From JBAXPV01 sp037132075 (GTDB lineage Bacteria > Bacteroidota > Bacteroidia > Bacteroidales > CAIXZF01): a stretch of DNA of 64,000 bases. Both the position numbers and the translations under genes were made by a program. Position 1 is the first letter of the stretch. Every line of letters begins with the position of its first letter. The stretch lies in assembly GCA_037132075.1 (NCBI GenBank), contig JBAXPV010000022.1, positions 1 through 64,000 of the forward strand, read 5' to 3'. The notes under the pieces were generated by a model, which did not search any database, had not been told where the DNA came from, and worked only from the letters and a program-made list of their open reading frames with translations. This document shows positions 15,860 through 25,655 of the stretch, in pieces.

Positions 15860-17881
15860 ATGAATTTTCAAGACAAGACTAAAGAAGAGCTTATTGCCAT
15901 TTTGCAGAAACAGCAACGGGAAATACTAGATCTCACAGAGTCAAAGGAGCGCTTTGAGTTGATTATCAACACCAGTACTGATGCAGCATTGAGGCAGAGT
16001 GAAGAGAAGTTTCGGACCCTCTATGCCAATATGATTGATGGCTCAGCGCTCCATACGCTCGTGTATAATGACCAGGGAGTTCCTGAAGATTATCGTATCA
16101 TTGAGGTTAATCCTGCCTTCGAATCTCAACTTGGAATTTCAAGAGAGGCAGTGATAAACAAAACAAGCAAGGAGGCCTATGGTGTTGACACGGCACCTTA
16201 CATTGAGATCTATTCAAGGGTTGCATTGACCGGGAATCCAGAGATCTTTGAAACTTACTTTGAGCCCTTGGAAAGACATTTCTCAATTTCGGTTTACTGT
16301 CCCAGCAAAGGCAGTTTTGCTACAATTTTTGAAAATATCAGCGAACGAAAACAAACGGAAGAAACGCTAAAAGTTATTCTTACAAAATATAAGGTTCTGT
16401 TTGATGTATTCCCAATCGGAATTACGATTTCCGATACTTCCGGCAAAATCGTTGAGTCAAATCACATTGCAGAAGCCATTCTGGGCATCTCGATTGAAGA
16501 ACAGGAAAATAGGAAAATTGATGGGCAGGAATGGCGGATCATTAGACCCGATGGCTCAACAATGGCTTCTTCTGAATATGCGAGTGTAAGGGCTCTCGAG
16601 GAGGGGCGTCCGATAATCAATGTCGAGATGGGAATTGTAAAAGGCAATAACCAAATTACATGGCTCAACGTTTCGGCAACACCTATTCCTTTAGAAGGAT
16701 ATGGAGTTGCCATTATCTATAGTGATATTACAGAACGTAAGCTAGCAGACAATGCGCTTAAGAGAAGCGAGGAAAGGTATCGCCTTCTGGCTGAGAATAC
16801 AAAAGATGTTATTTGGGTACTTGATACCGATTCAATGTGTTTGACTTACACTAGTCCATCAGTTGAAGGTCTATTGGGTTATACTTCAGAAGAAATAAAT
16901 ACAATTCCTTTTGAAAACATTTTAGCCCCTGATATTCGTACACCATTTTTGCAAAGAACCGGTCAGCGTATTGAGAGTTTTTTAGCAGATCCGGAATCTG
17001 GTGCAAGTTACCAAAATGAGGTTTTGCATTTGAGAAAAAATGGGTCCACAGTATTGACAGAAGTGGTGAATCAGTATTACCTGAACAAGGTTAGCGGGAA
17101 GGTAGAAATTCAAGGCGTTAGCCGCGACATTACAGATCGCAAGAAAACTGAAGTTGAACTTTTGATTAAAAATGAGCAACTTAAAGAACTCAATGCCACA
17201 AAGGATAAATTTTTCTCTATCATCGCTCATGACCTTAAAAACCCTTTTAGTGGAATCCTGGGATTTAGCGACATATTGAAAGATGAAGCGCGTGAACTGG
17301 ATGTTGATTCGATTGTAGCCTATGCCAATATCATTAATTCAACGGCAAAACAGACTTTCAAGTTGTTGGAAAACCTTCTTGATTGGGCAAGAATGCAGCA
17401 AGATCGTTTTCATTTTGAACCACAAACAATGTCTCTTAATTCCATTGTGAAAACTGAAATTGAAGGGTTGAAATATTATGCGGATCAAAAAAATATCACC
17501 TTGGTCAATAGGATTAACATAGTGATAATTGTCAACGCTGATGAGAAAATGCTAGGCTCTATAATCCGTAACCTGATCACAAACGCTTTAAAATTTACGC
17601 CTAAAGACGGCGTAGTTGAAGTCGCTGTTAAAGTAAAAAATGATGAATTTGAAATTTCAATTTCTGATACTGGGATAGGGATGGACCAGAATCAAATTGG
17701 CAAGCTATTTAAAATTGAAACCAGCTTTACCTCCCGGGGTACCGAAAACGAAAAAGGATCAGGCCTGGGATTGTTGCTGTGTAAAGATTTTGTGGAACAA
17801 CATGGTGGAAAAATTTGGGTTGAAAGCGAATTAGGAAAAGGAAGTAAATTTACAATCTCAATTCCCATCAGAGTTTCTTAA
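15860..17881 (+). CDS. Cytoplasmic PAS-domain sensor histidine kinase
   Basis: This is a 673-residue hybrid-free sensor kinase without membrane helices. After a short coiled coil come three PAS domains at about residues 48-165, 175-295 and 303-425. The dimerisation/phosphoacceptor helix has FFSIIAHDLKNPF with the phosphorylated His457. The ATPase domain shows the N-box (IIRNLITNALKF) and G-boxes (DTGIGM, GSGLGLLLC). It senses a soluble or internal signal and needs a separate response regulator, and none is adjacent. A functional link to the PhoB-like regulator at 26.5 kb is possible but cannot be shown. Confidence 0.9.
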   Translation: MNFQDKTKEELIAILQKQQREILDLTESKERFELIINTSTDAALRQSEEKFRTLYANMIDGSALHTLVYNDQGVPEDYRIIEVNPAFESQLGISREAVINKTSKEAYGVDTAPYIEIYSRVALTGNPEIFETYFEPLERHFSISVYCPSKGSFATIFENISERKQTEETLKVILTKYKVLFDVFPIGITISDTSGKIVESNHIAEAILGISIEEQENRKIDGQEWRIIRPDGSTMASSEYASVRALEEGRPIINVEMGIVKGNNQITWLNVSATPIPLEGYGVAIIYSDITERKLADNALKRSEERYRLLAENTKDVIWVLDTDSMCLTYTSPSVEGLLGYTSEEINTIPFENILAPDIRTPFLQRTGQRIESFLADPESGASYQNEVLHLRKNGSTVLTEVVNQYYLNKVSGKVEIQGVSRDITDRKKTEVELLIKNEQLKELNATKDKFFSIIAHDLKNPFSGILGFSDILKDEARELDVDSIVAYANIINSTAKQTFKLLENLLDWARMQQDRFHFEPQTMSLNSIVKTEIEGLKYYADQKNITLVNRINIVIIVNADEKMLGSIIRNLITNALKFTPKDGVVEVAVKVKNDEFEISISDTGIGMDQNQIGKLFKIETSFTSRGTENEKGSGLGLLLCKDFVEQHGGKIWVESELGKGSKFTISIPIRVS

Positions 17882-19354
17882 TATAGAAGCATTTTCCTGC
17901 TCATATTTATTCCATTGCTCTTCAGATTAACAAAATAAATGCCTGCTGAAAGCCTAGAGCCGTTGAAATTAATATTATAAGTCCCAGGGGATTGGAATTT
18001 ATCGGTTAGACATTCAATTTCACGACCAAGTTTGTCGGTAACATAGAGCCTGACCGGACCACTATTCGCGAGATTATAACTGATCGTTGTATTGTTTCTG
18101 AAAGGATTGGGATAATTTTGCAGCGATGCTGGGTTTGATACTTGCAACGCATCAGTCCCTGTGATAATGTCGCTGACAAGACCACGCCAGGCAGAACTAA
18201 ACATAGTGCCTGCAAAGATATACGTCCCGCTAGCAAGAAGGGTGTTGACCGGATCTCCATTAAGGCCCTGTGACCGTTTAAGCCAGCTCGCCGCATGGTT
18301 GGTCGTTAACCAGACATTGCCACCCCAGGACCCTGCCAAAAGATTTGTACCGCTAATGGCAAAACTGCGAATACTCTCAAATTGGATTAACCCGGTGGAG
18401 GCTGTCCAGTTGTTTCCGTCATCAGCAGATTTCAAGACTCCATTTGATTGTGGTGACGCATACAATTCTGTTCCTAATACAGCCAGGGTATAAATTGTCT
18501 GTGCTGTAAACCCATTATTGACAGTTGCCCAGCTAAGTCCATTATCAACAGAACGGTAAATCCCATTATATTTCGACGCAGCAAAAAGACTTGATCCCTT
18601 TACGGCAATTGACAGGATATAGGTTGAGGCAAGATTGGTATCCAGGGCAACCCATGTGGCTCCGGTATCCGAGGAACGGAAAAATCCTCCATCGGTTCCT
18701 GCAAAAAGATAGCTTCCTGAAATTGCAAGGCAGTTAACATAATGATTGTCAAGGCCAGTATTGGCTGTGGTCAAGTTAAGTCCATTGTTTGCAGATCGAT
18801 AAATACCATAATAGTTACTTCCTGCAAAAAGCATATTCCCAATTTTTTTAAAGCAGGATATTGGTGAAAAAGGGGGTAAGCCAATGCCTTGTGTCCAGCT
18901 TTGGCCTTCATCAGGTGAAATCAGAATGCTCCCATTGCCTTCTGCACCGACAAGTAAGTCTGTGCCATTCTGGAAGAGTGAAAGTACTTTTACGTTTTTG
19001 ATGCCCGTATTCGATTTGGTCCAGTTTCCACCATTGTTATTTGTCCTGAAAACTCCGTTGTTTGTGCCTGCCATGACAGTGGTATCATTGGCTACAATAG
19101 TATTTATTGTTAAATTGTTTAAGCCCGTATTTACTGACGTCCATGCTTGTAATGCCGTTATTGACCTCAGTCCAGCTGACCCCATCATCTGTGGAACGAA
19201 ACACCCCGGCTGCCCAGGTTCCTGCGAAAATATTGCTTCCGGATTTGGTCATGCACATGATTTTACCCCCCGGTGGGCCGGCAGTCTGCTCCCATTGTGC
19301 CATTAATATCGTTGAACAAAGGGAAAGAAATGCGAGAATTATAATATTTTTCAT
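17878..19354 (-). pseudogene. Frameshifted T9SS protein with BNR/WD-like repeats
   Basis: Two overlapping minus-strand frames make up one gene. The upstream frame (19354-19085) has a signal peptide (CSTILMAQW) and the first repeat, VFRSTDDGVSWTEVNNG. The downstream frame (19188-17878) continues with repeats of about 41 residues of the type (V/I)(F/Y)RS-x-NNG-x-x-W, then ends in a T9SS type A sorting domain (NYPNPFRNNTTISY to GINMSRKMLLY). The frame changes near 19140-19165, where two near-copies of the W-T-x-V-N-x-G segment lie side by side. The fold is likely a sialidase/VPS10-like beta-propeller exported to the surface. A sequencing error or a real disruption are both possible. Confidence 0.75.
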
Positions 19355-19560
19355 AATATAAATATTAATTTATAATATTGATTTATAGCTAATTGGGTGT
19401 TTCTCAAACAAAGATAAGTAATTTTCTTAAGACTCCCCGCGGAGGCTCTGAGAACGCGGAGTTTCGCGGAGGGAATTTTATCTCGGAACCGTAGAGAAAT
19501 AGCGCAAGTTTCGTGATTAGAAAATTGTCATAAATTTACGGTAATTGTACCCCATTTGTT
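19355..19560. other. Intergenic region with short repeat
   Basis: This 206-bp gap separates two divergent genes. Bases 19430-19475 are GC-rich words (CCCCGCGGAGG, GAACGCGGAG, TTCGCGGAGG) of the same family as the repeats at 339-654 and 2232-2273. No clear promoter consensus was found. Confidence 0.35.
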
Positions 19561-20421
19561 ATGAGATCAATCTTTCTTATTTTTCTACTTTGTCCCTTAT
19601 GGCTGTTAGCCCAGGAGAAATTACCAACCAATAAAAACGGAAAGGTGATCTTTCAAGGTAATGGTGTTGTTGAAGGGCTATTCAAGACACAGGTCTTTGA
19701 TCTTTGTAAAGCCTGGTGCACCAGGGAGTTTGTTGAGCATGGTGGAATGATTGAGAATGAGGATAATGTAATTGGGAAAATTGCTGGGAAAGCCAGAGTT
19801 CCTTTGGCACTGAAAACATCTAATGATACTGAAACTAATGGTATTCTGACTTTTGATTTTTATATTCATGCAAGAAGTTATTATTTTGAATATATTTTTT
19901 CAAACTTACAATGGGTTTCAGATGCATCTTCAATGCCACTAGAGAATTTTAATGAAGGACATCTTCCCTGCCAGGTTGACGACCGGAATACGATCAATAT
20001 GTATGTTAAAAGAATTGTATCGGAAGTTGAGAAAGAAAATAAAACCAATATTGCAAACAGCAATACAACCCAAACGGATAATATCCATTTGAGTGCCAAT
20101 TATCTTAAAAGTGCAGGGAGTAATTTTGCCGTAGGGGGAGGACTAATACTCTTTAGTTCAGGATTGGCCCATATTGCACAAGTAAATTATGACAAGGAAA
20201 AAGATAACGCCAATGGGAGTACATCTGCCATTAATAAAGCAGAAGAAAACTATAACTTACTATATTATCTGAGCTTAGGTGTTGGTGTAGTGGGAGCCAT
20301 TGAGTTTATTGTTGGAAGCGTACAATTGAACAGATCAGGGAATCACCTCAGAGAGACTGCCAATTCCAAAATATCCTTTAAAATAAAGCCAGACAGAATT
20401 TCATTGTGTTACTGTTTTTAA
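19561..20421 (+). CDS. Exported DUF4468-type protein with membrane helices
   Basis: This is a 286-residue protein of unknown function. The signal peptide (LLCPLWLLAQ) is followed by LPTNKNGKVIFQGNGVVEG, the typical opening of DUF4468 domains (roughly residues 20-150), a Bacteroidetes envelope family. After a polar linker come two hydrophobic segments near residues 185-205 and 230-255, which may be membrane helices. The C-terminus is short and has Cys. It stands alone, divergent from the frameshifted gene and convergent with the SGNH hydrolase. Confidence 0.6.
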   Translation: MRSIFLIFLLCPLWLLAQEKLPTNKNGKVIFQGNGVVEGLFKTQVFDLCKAWCTREFVEHGGMIENEDNVIGKIAGKARVPLALKTSNDTETNGILTFDFYIHARSYYFEYIFSNLQWVSDASSMPLENFNEGHLPCQVDDRNTINMYVKRIVSEVEKENKTNIANSNTTQTDNIHLSANYLKSAGSNFAVGGGLILFSSGLAHIAQVNYDKEKDNANGSTSAINKAEENYNLLYYLSLGVGVVGAIEFIVGSVQLNRSGNHLRETANSKISFKIKPDRISLCYCF

Positions 20422-20454
20422 CTAATCCAGCTTCAAATCTCAGTGCTTGTATTT

Positions 20455-21516
20455 TCAAGGGCAAATAACTTTCATCCCTTTGCTAAACTCTTTATTTGAA
20501 ACTCTGATCAGATAAATCCCCGGAGCAGGTTTAAATGGGCCTAAACATATATTTCCCATCTTGCTGCTAAAGTTCAGATTTTCCTCAAAAACTTTTTGTC
20601 CGCAAAGATTAGAACAGGTCGTATTATATTGGCCTGTCGGCATATCAGTCCAGCTTAAAATGATGCTTTGACAATTAGCATTATAATACGCAAGACAATC
20701 AAAATCTGAATCAGGAGCAGGATCATGGATGCCAGTGTTTCCATTAATGTTCCATAAAATTGCGCTGTCAGTTACCAGAGCTGAACATATCTGCTGCAGA
20801 AACTGTGCCAGCGTGGGGTCCAGACCGGCTGTATAGGAATTGCTGTTTGCAGCCTGCTGAAAAAGGGTCGTATAAAACACACAGGAAGCAAGATAGGTTC
20901 CCGCAACAGAGGGGTGTACGGGGTCACCATACAATTCAACCGTTGAATCCGCAAGCCGAACTTCCCGCCAGGCACAGCCAACAGGAGCAACCATCGCATG
21001 AATACTGTCGGCCAGGTGAAGATAACTTTCTCGTAATCGTCCCTGCATCAGCCAATAGGTATCATATCCACCAACACCCAATATCCCTTCATCCCCGTTT
21101 TTATGCGCAAAGGTCAGGAACAACACGGTTTTGGCAGCAGGATTATACACATGAATCAGGCTGTCCAGCTTCACCCCATAGGGATAAAACTCAGTCGGCA
21201 AATAACTCGAAATAGACGGAATCTGGCTTTGCTCCTGGAGCACCACATAATCCCAATTTCCTTGTTGGATCTTTTGTGTAGTCTGCACATCCACAAAATG
21301 CATCTGAAAAGTATATCCCCCGAAAACACTGGCATCAGTCACAACCTCATGTCCTCCTGCAACGGCAAGGGACTTAAACATCGTGGGCAGATCATTGACA
21401 AAAGTCAGGCTATTGCCTATGAAAAGGATGCGGGTGGTATCCTGGGCGCTTGTTGGGAATTCCAACAACAGCACAAGCAGGCTGGTAACAGAGATCTTTA
21501 AAATGAAATTCATCAT
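20455..21516 (-). CDS. Secreted SGNH/GDSL-type hydrolase
   Basis: This is a probable esterase or acyl-hydrolase of about 353 residues from MMNFILKISV. The signal peptide ends near PTSAQ. The nucleophile block is ILFIGNSLTF, and the His/Asp block is YGDPVHPSVAGTYLA near residue 210, together the SGNH signature. WDYVVLQEQSQ fits the DUF4886-like subgroup. The C-terminal 80 residues, ending PAPGIYLIRVSNKEFSKGMKVI, resemble a T9SS sorting domain, so surface display is likely. The substrate is unknown. It lies directly behind the metallophosphoesterase gene but after that gene's terminator. Confidence 0.75.
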   Translation of the reverse strand: MMNFILKISVTSLLVLLLEFPTSAQDTTRILFIGNSLTFVNDLPTMFKSLAVAGGHEVVTDASVFGGYTFQMHFVDVQTTQKIQQGNWDYVVLQEQSQIPSISSYLPTEFYPYGVKLDSLIHVYNPAAKTVLFLTFAHKNGDEGILGVGGYDTYWLMQGRLRESYLHLADSIHAMVAPVGCAWREVRLADSTVELYGDPVHPSVAGTYLASCVFYTTLFQQAANSNSYTAGLDPTLAQFLQQICSALVTDSAILWNINGNTGIHDPAPDSDFDCLAYYNANCQSIILSWTDMPTGQYNTTCSNLCGQKVFEENLNFSSKMGNICLGPFKPAPGIYLIRVSNKEFSKGMKVICP

Positions 21517-21526
21517 AGGCAAAGGT

Positions 21527-21554
21527 AAAAAAAAGGCGCTCAAATTGAGACGCC
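21527..21554 (-). terminator. Terminator overlapping the metallophosphoesterase stop codon
   Basis: On the minus strand a GGCG...CGCC stem, extended by CTC/GAG with a one-base bulge, is followed by eight T residues. The TGA stop codon of the metallophosphoesterase lies within the hairpin. This is the cleanest minus-strand intrinsic terminator in the window. Confidence 0.6.
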
Positions 21555-22553
21555 CTCTTGGGGGTAGACGTGTAATCCAAGGTTGTTTTCAGGTCCTTTG
21601 TAGAGGTAGTAATTGTTTTGGTTGTCATTTCCATGGAAATAAGCAACAATGTTAGGATGAGACTGGAGGAAAGAGGCAAAACCTAACTGTTCCATAGTAC
21701 TTGGAAAACTTATTGCATTGCCATCTTTAAAACGCTCAAGAACGAGATTCTCAAATTTATCAGTTGAGTTAATGTTATGAGTTCCATTTGGATTGGTAAG
21801 GTGTTTTGATTCCACCAATGGCTGATCATGCGTAAATAAAAATACCGGCATTGTCGAAGGAACAGTACTTAAGTCATTTTGCATCCAGACTCTTTCAGCA
21901 GAGTCAGGCCACATACAAACAAACATGAAATGAATGCCACCAATATTTTTAGAATAATGAATTTTTTCATTGGCATAATTGTAATTTCCGCCGGGAGCAG
22001 GAGTTGGCATCATCATATTATAGATATTCCGCATCACAGTTGAATCCTTTTTTGGGGTCAATGTTTTGTAATATCCAATAGCATTTGATACATCATGATT
22101 TCCGGGAAGCAGGAACAATTTGGCATTCTGACCTGAATTACTCTGCAAAGTGATGCCATTAATATAAGTACTATTAAATTGTGTCCAGGAAGCCGCAGCA
22201 CTCTGAATGCCTGTTTCTGAGCGATTGGCGATATCGCCGGTCATAACCACATAATCGATTCCACCTACTGTGGTCCCGGACTTTACCCCACCATCAGCGG
22301 GTAAGGTCAATGTTGATAAGGTATTCATTTTGCTGATCATCGCAGCATTTACGACCTGGGCATTCACACTGGGAGCACCCTGAAAATTGGCGCGGGTTAT
22401 ACCAAAGTGAGCGTCGGAAGTGTAAACCATCTGGATGGTCTGTGCCTGGAGCTGAAAAACTCCCAGCAAAATCAGCAGAATGGCAACAGCTCTCTTTGCC
22501 TTGATAATGATGAGCTTACACCATCGTAAAATCGGGTAATTTTTTGGTTTCAT
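21540..22553 (-). CDS. Secreted metallophosphoesterase
   Basis: This is a calcineurin-like phosphoesterase of about 337 residues from MKPKNYPILR (an upstream in-frame ATG at 22595 is possible). A signal peptide with cleavage after LQAQ is followed by the metal-binding blocks YTSDAHFG, MTGDIANRS, LPGNHDVSN and LFTHDQP. The last block reads FHGNDNQN instead of the usual GHxH, a known variation in some secreted members. The product ends soon after this block, with no T9SS domain. A role in releasing phosphate from organic esters would fit the phosphate theme nearby, but no Pho box was found upstream. Confidence 0.78.
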   Translation of the reverse strand: MKPKNYPILRWCKLIIIKAKRAVAILLILLGVFQLQAQTIQMVYTSDAHFGITRANFQGAPSVNAQVVNAAMISKMNTLSTLTLPADGGVKSGTTVGGIDYVVMTGDIANRSETGIQSAAASWTQFNSTYINGITLQSNSGQNAKLFLLPGNHDVSNAIGYYKTLTPKKDSTVMRNIYNMMMPTPAPGGNYNYANEKIHYSKNIGGIHFMFVCMWPDSAERVWMQNDLSTVPSTMPVFLFTHDQPLVESKHLTNPNGTHNINSTDKFENLVLERFKDGNAISFPSTMEQLGFASFLQSHPNIVAYFHGNDNQNNYYLYKGPENNLGLHVYPQEGVSI

Positions 22554-22704
22554 ATCTTGATGTTTTTGGTTAGAATTTTCTAATGCAAAGGACATCCGGT
22601 GAAACTTAACAGGGATTAATTTCCTGTAAACTTAAGCAGCGACATATTAAATAATGTTTACTAATAAGAATAATTCTATATTGAATTAACAGCTAAGAAA
22701 GGTA

Positions 22705-24333
22705 TCAACGTAATTTATTCCGTGAATTTTCATAAAAAACTGTCGCTTCGAAAGGAAATATTCCAAGCTCCTGATAATAATATAAATCATCCGTTGCCCT
22801 GTGTGTTGACAAAAGAACATATCCATGACTATGCTCAGGAAGAGGAAGTCTCTTCTTTCGGTTGGTGAAATTCAGTACGATGACAATCCGCTCTCCCTCA
22901 TGAATTCGTGCATAAGCCATAATTCCATGCTGACCAGTGATCAGGGGTACCCATCGGCCATATTGTAATGCCGGAATTTCTTTACGGATTTTTATCAGGG
23001 AACGGTAGAAAATATAGAGTGATTTCGGATCTTTTTCCTGGATTTCAACATTTCGGTATGCAGCGTCATTGTTTAGGGGCAACCAGGGTTTGCCACTGCT
23101 AAATCCTCCATTCTCCTCCGGATTCCATTGCATCGGTGTGCGTGCTTTATCTCTTCCTGTGAAGAATGGCCAAAAGCGTTTTCCAAAGGGATCCTGTATG
23201 TCACTCCGCTTAATCTTTGTATTTCGCATTCCAATCTCTTCCCCATAATAAATAAAGGGAGTTCCTTTGAGCGTTAACAGCAAGGTGGCTGCAACTTTTG
23301 CCTTCTTTTCTTTATAACTTATAATCGGGAATCTGTCGATACTGCGGAAGAGATCATGGTTCGACAAAACATGACAGGGCCATCCTTCTTCAGGGATATG
23401 CTGGTAAGATTTTTGAATGGCTTTGTAGTAATCCCGTGCATTCCACTGACGAAAAATCAATGAGAAATCAAATGCCATGTGCAGACCTTCCCCATTATCC
23501 AAATATTTCGCACTTACTTTTGGATTTCCAGGTGGCATGATATAAATCTCTCCTACAAGCATTCTGTCGTCATAAGCATCAAGCATTTTTCTTAGATTCC
23601 GAACAACTTGATGCGATTTGTTTCGATTTCTGGTAAATATGGGGTTTTGGAAAAGAGGTATTCCCCAGAAATGTGGGTTGTCACGGAACTTCTTGTCTTT
23701 GGCAATTAAATTGATGACATCCAGCCGGAATCCATCAACACCCAGATCTAACCAGAATTTTATTTCCTCAAAGAAAGCATCTGAGAGCTCAGAATTTCTC
23801 CAGTTCAGATCAGGTTGCTCCTTAAAAAAGGAATGATAATAGTATTGTTTCGTTTTTTCATCATATTCCCAGGCACTTCCTCCTGCAGCGGATTTCCAGT
23901 TATTGGGCGCATCTCCTTTGTAGGAATCCTTCCAGATATACCAATGTCTTCTTGGATTTTGTTTGGAGGATCTCGCCTCCTGGAACCAGGCATGCTGGTC
24001 GGAGGTGTGGTTCAGGATCATGTCACAGATTACACGGATGCCAAGAGCATGGGCCTGAGTCAACAGATTCTTAAAGTCTTCCAGGTCTCCATAAATAGGA
24101 TCAATTTTCCGGAAGTCCGATACATCGTAGCCGAAGTCAATATGCGGGGACAGGTATACAGGAGATAGCCAGATCCCATCGACACCAAGATCTGAAAGGT
24201 AACTCAACTTGCTGATGATCCCTATCAGATCACCAATGCCATCGCCATCTGAATCCATGAAACTTCGCGGATATATATGATAGATTACGCCATGTTTCCA
24301 CCAAATCCATTTATCAGGCTGGGATTGCATCAT
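22705..24333 (-). CDS. GH13 alpha-glucosidase (oligo-1,6-glucosidase type)
   Basis: This cytoplasmic glycoside hydrolase of about 542 residues (from MMQSQPDKWIWW) cleaves alpha-glucosidic bonds in small oligosaccharides. The (beta/alpha)8 barrel shows the four GH13 regions: DMILNHTSD, GFRLDVINL with the nucleophile Asp, MLVGEIY with the acid Glu, and VLSNHD with the transition-state Asp. YPRSFMDSDGDGIGDL fits the GH13_23/31 type. It overlaps the 3' end of the upstream glycosyltransferase gene by about 20 bp, so the two are probably cotranscribed. The longer in-frame start at 24441 lies inside that gene and is unlikely. Confidence 0.88.
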   Translation of the reverse strand: MMQSQPDKWIWWKHGVIYHIYPRSFMDSDGDGIGDLIGIISKLSYLSDLGVDGIWLSPVYLSPHIDFGYDVSDFRKIDPIYGDLEDFKNLLTQAHALGIRVICDMILNHTSDQHAWFQEARSSKQNPRRHWYIWKDSYKGDAPNNWKSAAGGSAWEYDEKTKQYYYHSFFKEQPDLNWRNSELSDAFFEEIKFWLDLGVDGFRLDVINLIAKDKKFRDNPHFWGIPLFQNPIFTRNRNKSHQVVRNLRKMLDAYDDRMLVGEIYIMPPGNPKVSAKYLDNGEGLHMAFDFSLIFRQWNARDYYKAIQKSYQHIPEEGWPCHVLSNHDLFRSIDRFPIISYKEKKAKVAATLLLTLKGTPFIYYGEEIGMRNTKIKRSDIQDPFGKRFWPFFTGRDKARTPMQWNPEENGGFSSGKPWLPLNNDAAYRNVEIQEKDPKSLYIFYRSLIKIRKEIPALQYGRWVPLITGQHGIMAYARIHEGERIVIVLNFTNRKKRLPLPEHSHGYVLLSTHRATDDLYYYQELGIFPFEATVFYENSRNKLR

Positions 24334-25498
24334 GAATTTCAGCAGGGAAGATAATTTCAATATCCTGTAAGAGTTTCTTGAGGATTCTATCGGATGTGTA
24401 GTCATTAGCTCTTGCCACAGCAGCTTTTTTAAAAGAATCATGATTGTCTTTCTCAGAAAGATAACTTACAATCCCCTGACTCATTTCTTCGGCCGTTTCT
24501 GCCAGAAAACCATTAACTGAATCCTGGATTATATCTTTCGGCCCTTTGGTGTTATACGCGATCACGGGCAATCCGCAGCTTAAGGCTTCAAGCACGACAC
24601 AACTAAAGGTGTCGAAGCGGGAGGGGAGAATCAGCAGGTCTGCTGACTTATAGACCTCCGGCAATCTGTCATGGTCAATCCATCCGGTAAATTCGGCTTC
24701 CGGGAAAATCGCTCTCAGTTCATTTTCTGAAGGCCCTGTTCCTGCTATTAGCATTCTGAGACCAGGAATGCTTTCTTTTGCTTTTCTAAATATACCGGGT
24801 AGTTCAAATATACCCTTTTCAGGGCTGATTCGCCCGGTAAAAAGAAGTACAGGTCCTTTATTATTATTATTGACATTTGGAAAAACAACATTCTCTTTTT
24901 TTAGAAAAATGGATTCTGTCCAATGAGCTGTCATTAATATACGTGAGGAATCAAAACGCATCGATTTCCCCGTCAGCCATTTTTGCTGATCCGAGTTTAA
25001 TACAAAAATATAATCGAATGTATTGTAGTAAGCTCGCATTAAATACTGCAGCCGATTAAGACCTGCCTGCTGAAACCCCATGACCTGTTTGGCAAACATG
25101 ATCCAATCGGTATGCAGGTAAAAATAAGTTTTTACTGCATAAAATTTCTTGAAATATAATGCGGTAAACCCCATAGGTCCTTCTGTAGAACTTAAAATAC
25201 GATCAAAATTTCCTTTACGGAAAATGCGACGAATTTTAAAATAATTGGGAATCCTCAGTGGTTGCTGCCGATATAAAGGGATGTTAAACTCTAAAAAGGG
25301 TTTTACAACAATTAGGTTACGATCTGATTTTAATTTGTTGCTGCAAACCATGATATCAATTGGGAGATTTCTGCATTTTATTTCCTTATGTATAGCTTGC
25401 AATACCATCGATACACCATTATGATCATCAAATGTATCGGTCAGCCACAGAACCCGGTTTGAAGGCTGATTGACTTTTTCCTTAAACAGATTGAACAT
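24314..25498 (-). CDS. GT4 glycosyltransferase, Agt-like
   Basis: This is a 394-residue GT-B glycosyltransferase. The N-terminal half starts LWLTDTFDDHNGVSMVL (acceptor side) and contains STEGPMGFTALYF and YLHTDW. The C-terminal half has LLFTGRISPEKGI, a donor-binding GWIDHDRLPEVYKSADLLI, and the GT4 Glu motif VVLEALSCGLPVIAY. These features match the diacylglycerol glycosyltransferase Agt group, which with PlcP replaces phospholipids by glycolipids under phosphate starvation. The divergent neighbour is a PlcP-like gene behind a Pho box. This role is inferred; a generic GT4 remains possible. Confidence 0.8.
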   Translation of the reverse strand: MFNLFKEKVNQPSNRVLWLTDTFDDHNGVSMVLQAIHKEIKCRNLPIDIMVCSNKLKSDRNLIVVKPFLEFNIPLYRQQPLRIPNYFKIRRIFRKGNFDRILSSTEGPMGFTALYFKKFYAVKTYFYLHTDWIMFAKQVMGFQQAGLNRLQYLMRAYYNTFDYIFVLNSDQQKWLTGKSMRFDSSRILMTAHWTESIFLKKENVVFPNVNNNNKGPVLLFTGRISPEKGIFELPGIFRKAKESIPGLRMLIAGTGPSENELRAIFPEAEFTGWIDHDRLPEVYKSADLLILPSRFDTFSCVVLEALSCGLPVIAYNTKGPKDIIQDSVNGFLAETAEEMSQGIVSYLSEKDNHDSFKKAAVARANDYTSDRILKKLLQDIEIIFPAEIHDAIPA

Positions 25499-25596
25499 AT
25501 GATAAATATTACAAGTGTTAGATGTGATTTTTCAATTTTCCTTGCGTGTTTGCAAAATTCCAGAAATAAAAGACTGGAAAGTGCTTCAAAATGAAA

Positions 25597-25640
25597 CTTA
25601 ATGATTAATTAACTCATTCTTAATGAGTGCTTAACATTGG
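25597..25640 (+). promoter_or_regulatory. Pho box upstream of the plcP-like/phoB pair
   Basis: Four contiguous 11-bp units begin CTTAAT, ATTAAC, CTTAAT and CTTAAC, with TTAA at 25598, 25609, 25620 and 25631. Period, unit number and orientation match the box in front of the porin-pst operon. The last unit ends 15 bp before the -7 element TACCTTTG at 25656. The glycosyltransferase on the opposite strand could be affected too, as its start is about 100 bp away. Confidence 0.75.
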
Positions 25641-25655
25641 AGGATTAGCTTTAAA

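Noticed and set aside
18884..19306. 140-codon open frame antisense to the frameshifted T9SS gene
   Set aside because: It mirrors the repeat-rich sense frame; its periodic Pro/Ser composition comes from that.
20760..21215. 151-codon open frame antisense to the SGNH hydrolase
   Set aside because: The sense-strand frame has the SGNH motifs and signal peptide; the antisense translation has no recognisable feature.
22596..22704. Possible Pho box upstream of the secreted metallophosphoesterase
   Set aside because: TTAA-like words are present but spaced 10 and 16 bp, not 11, and no matching -7 box follows.
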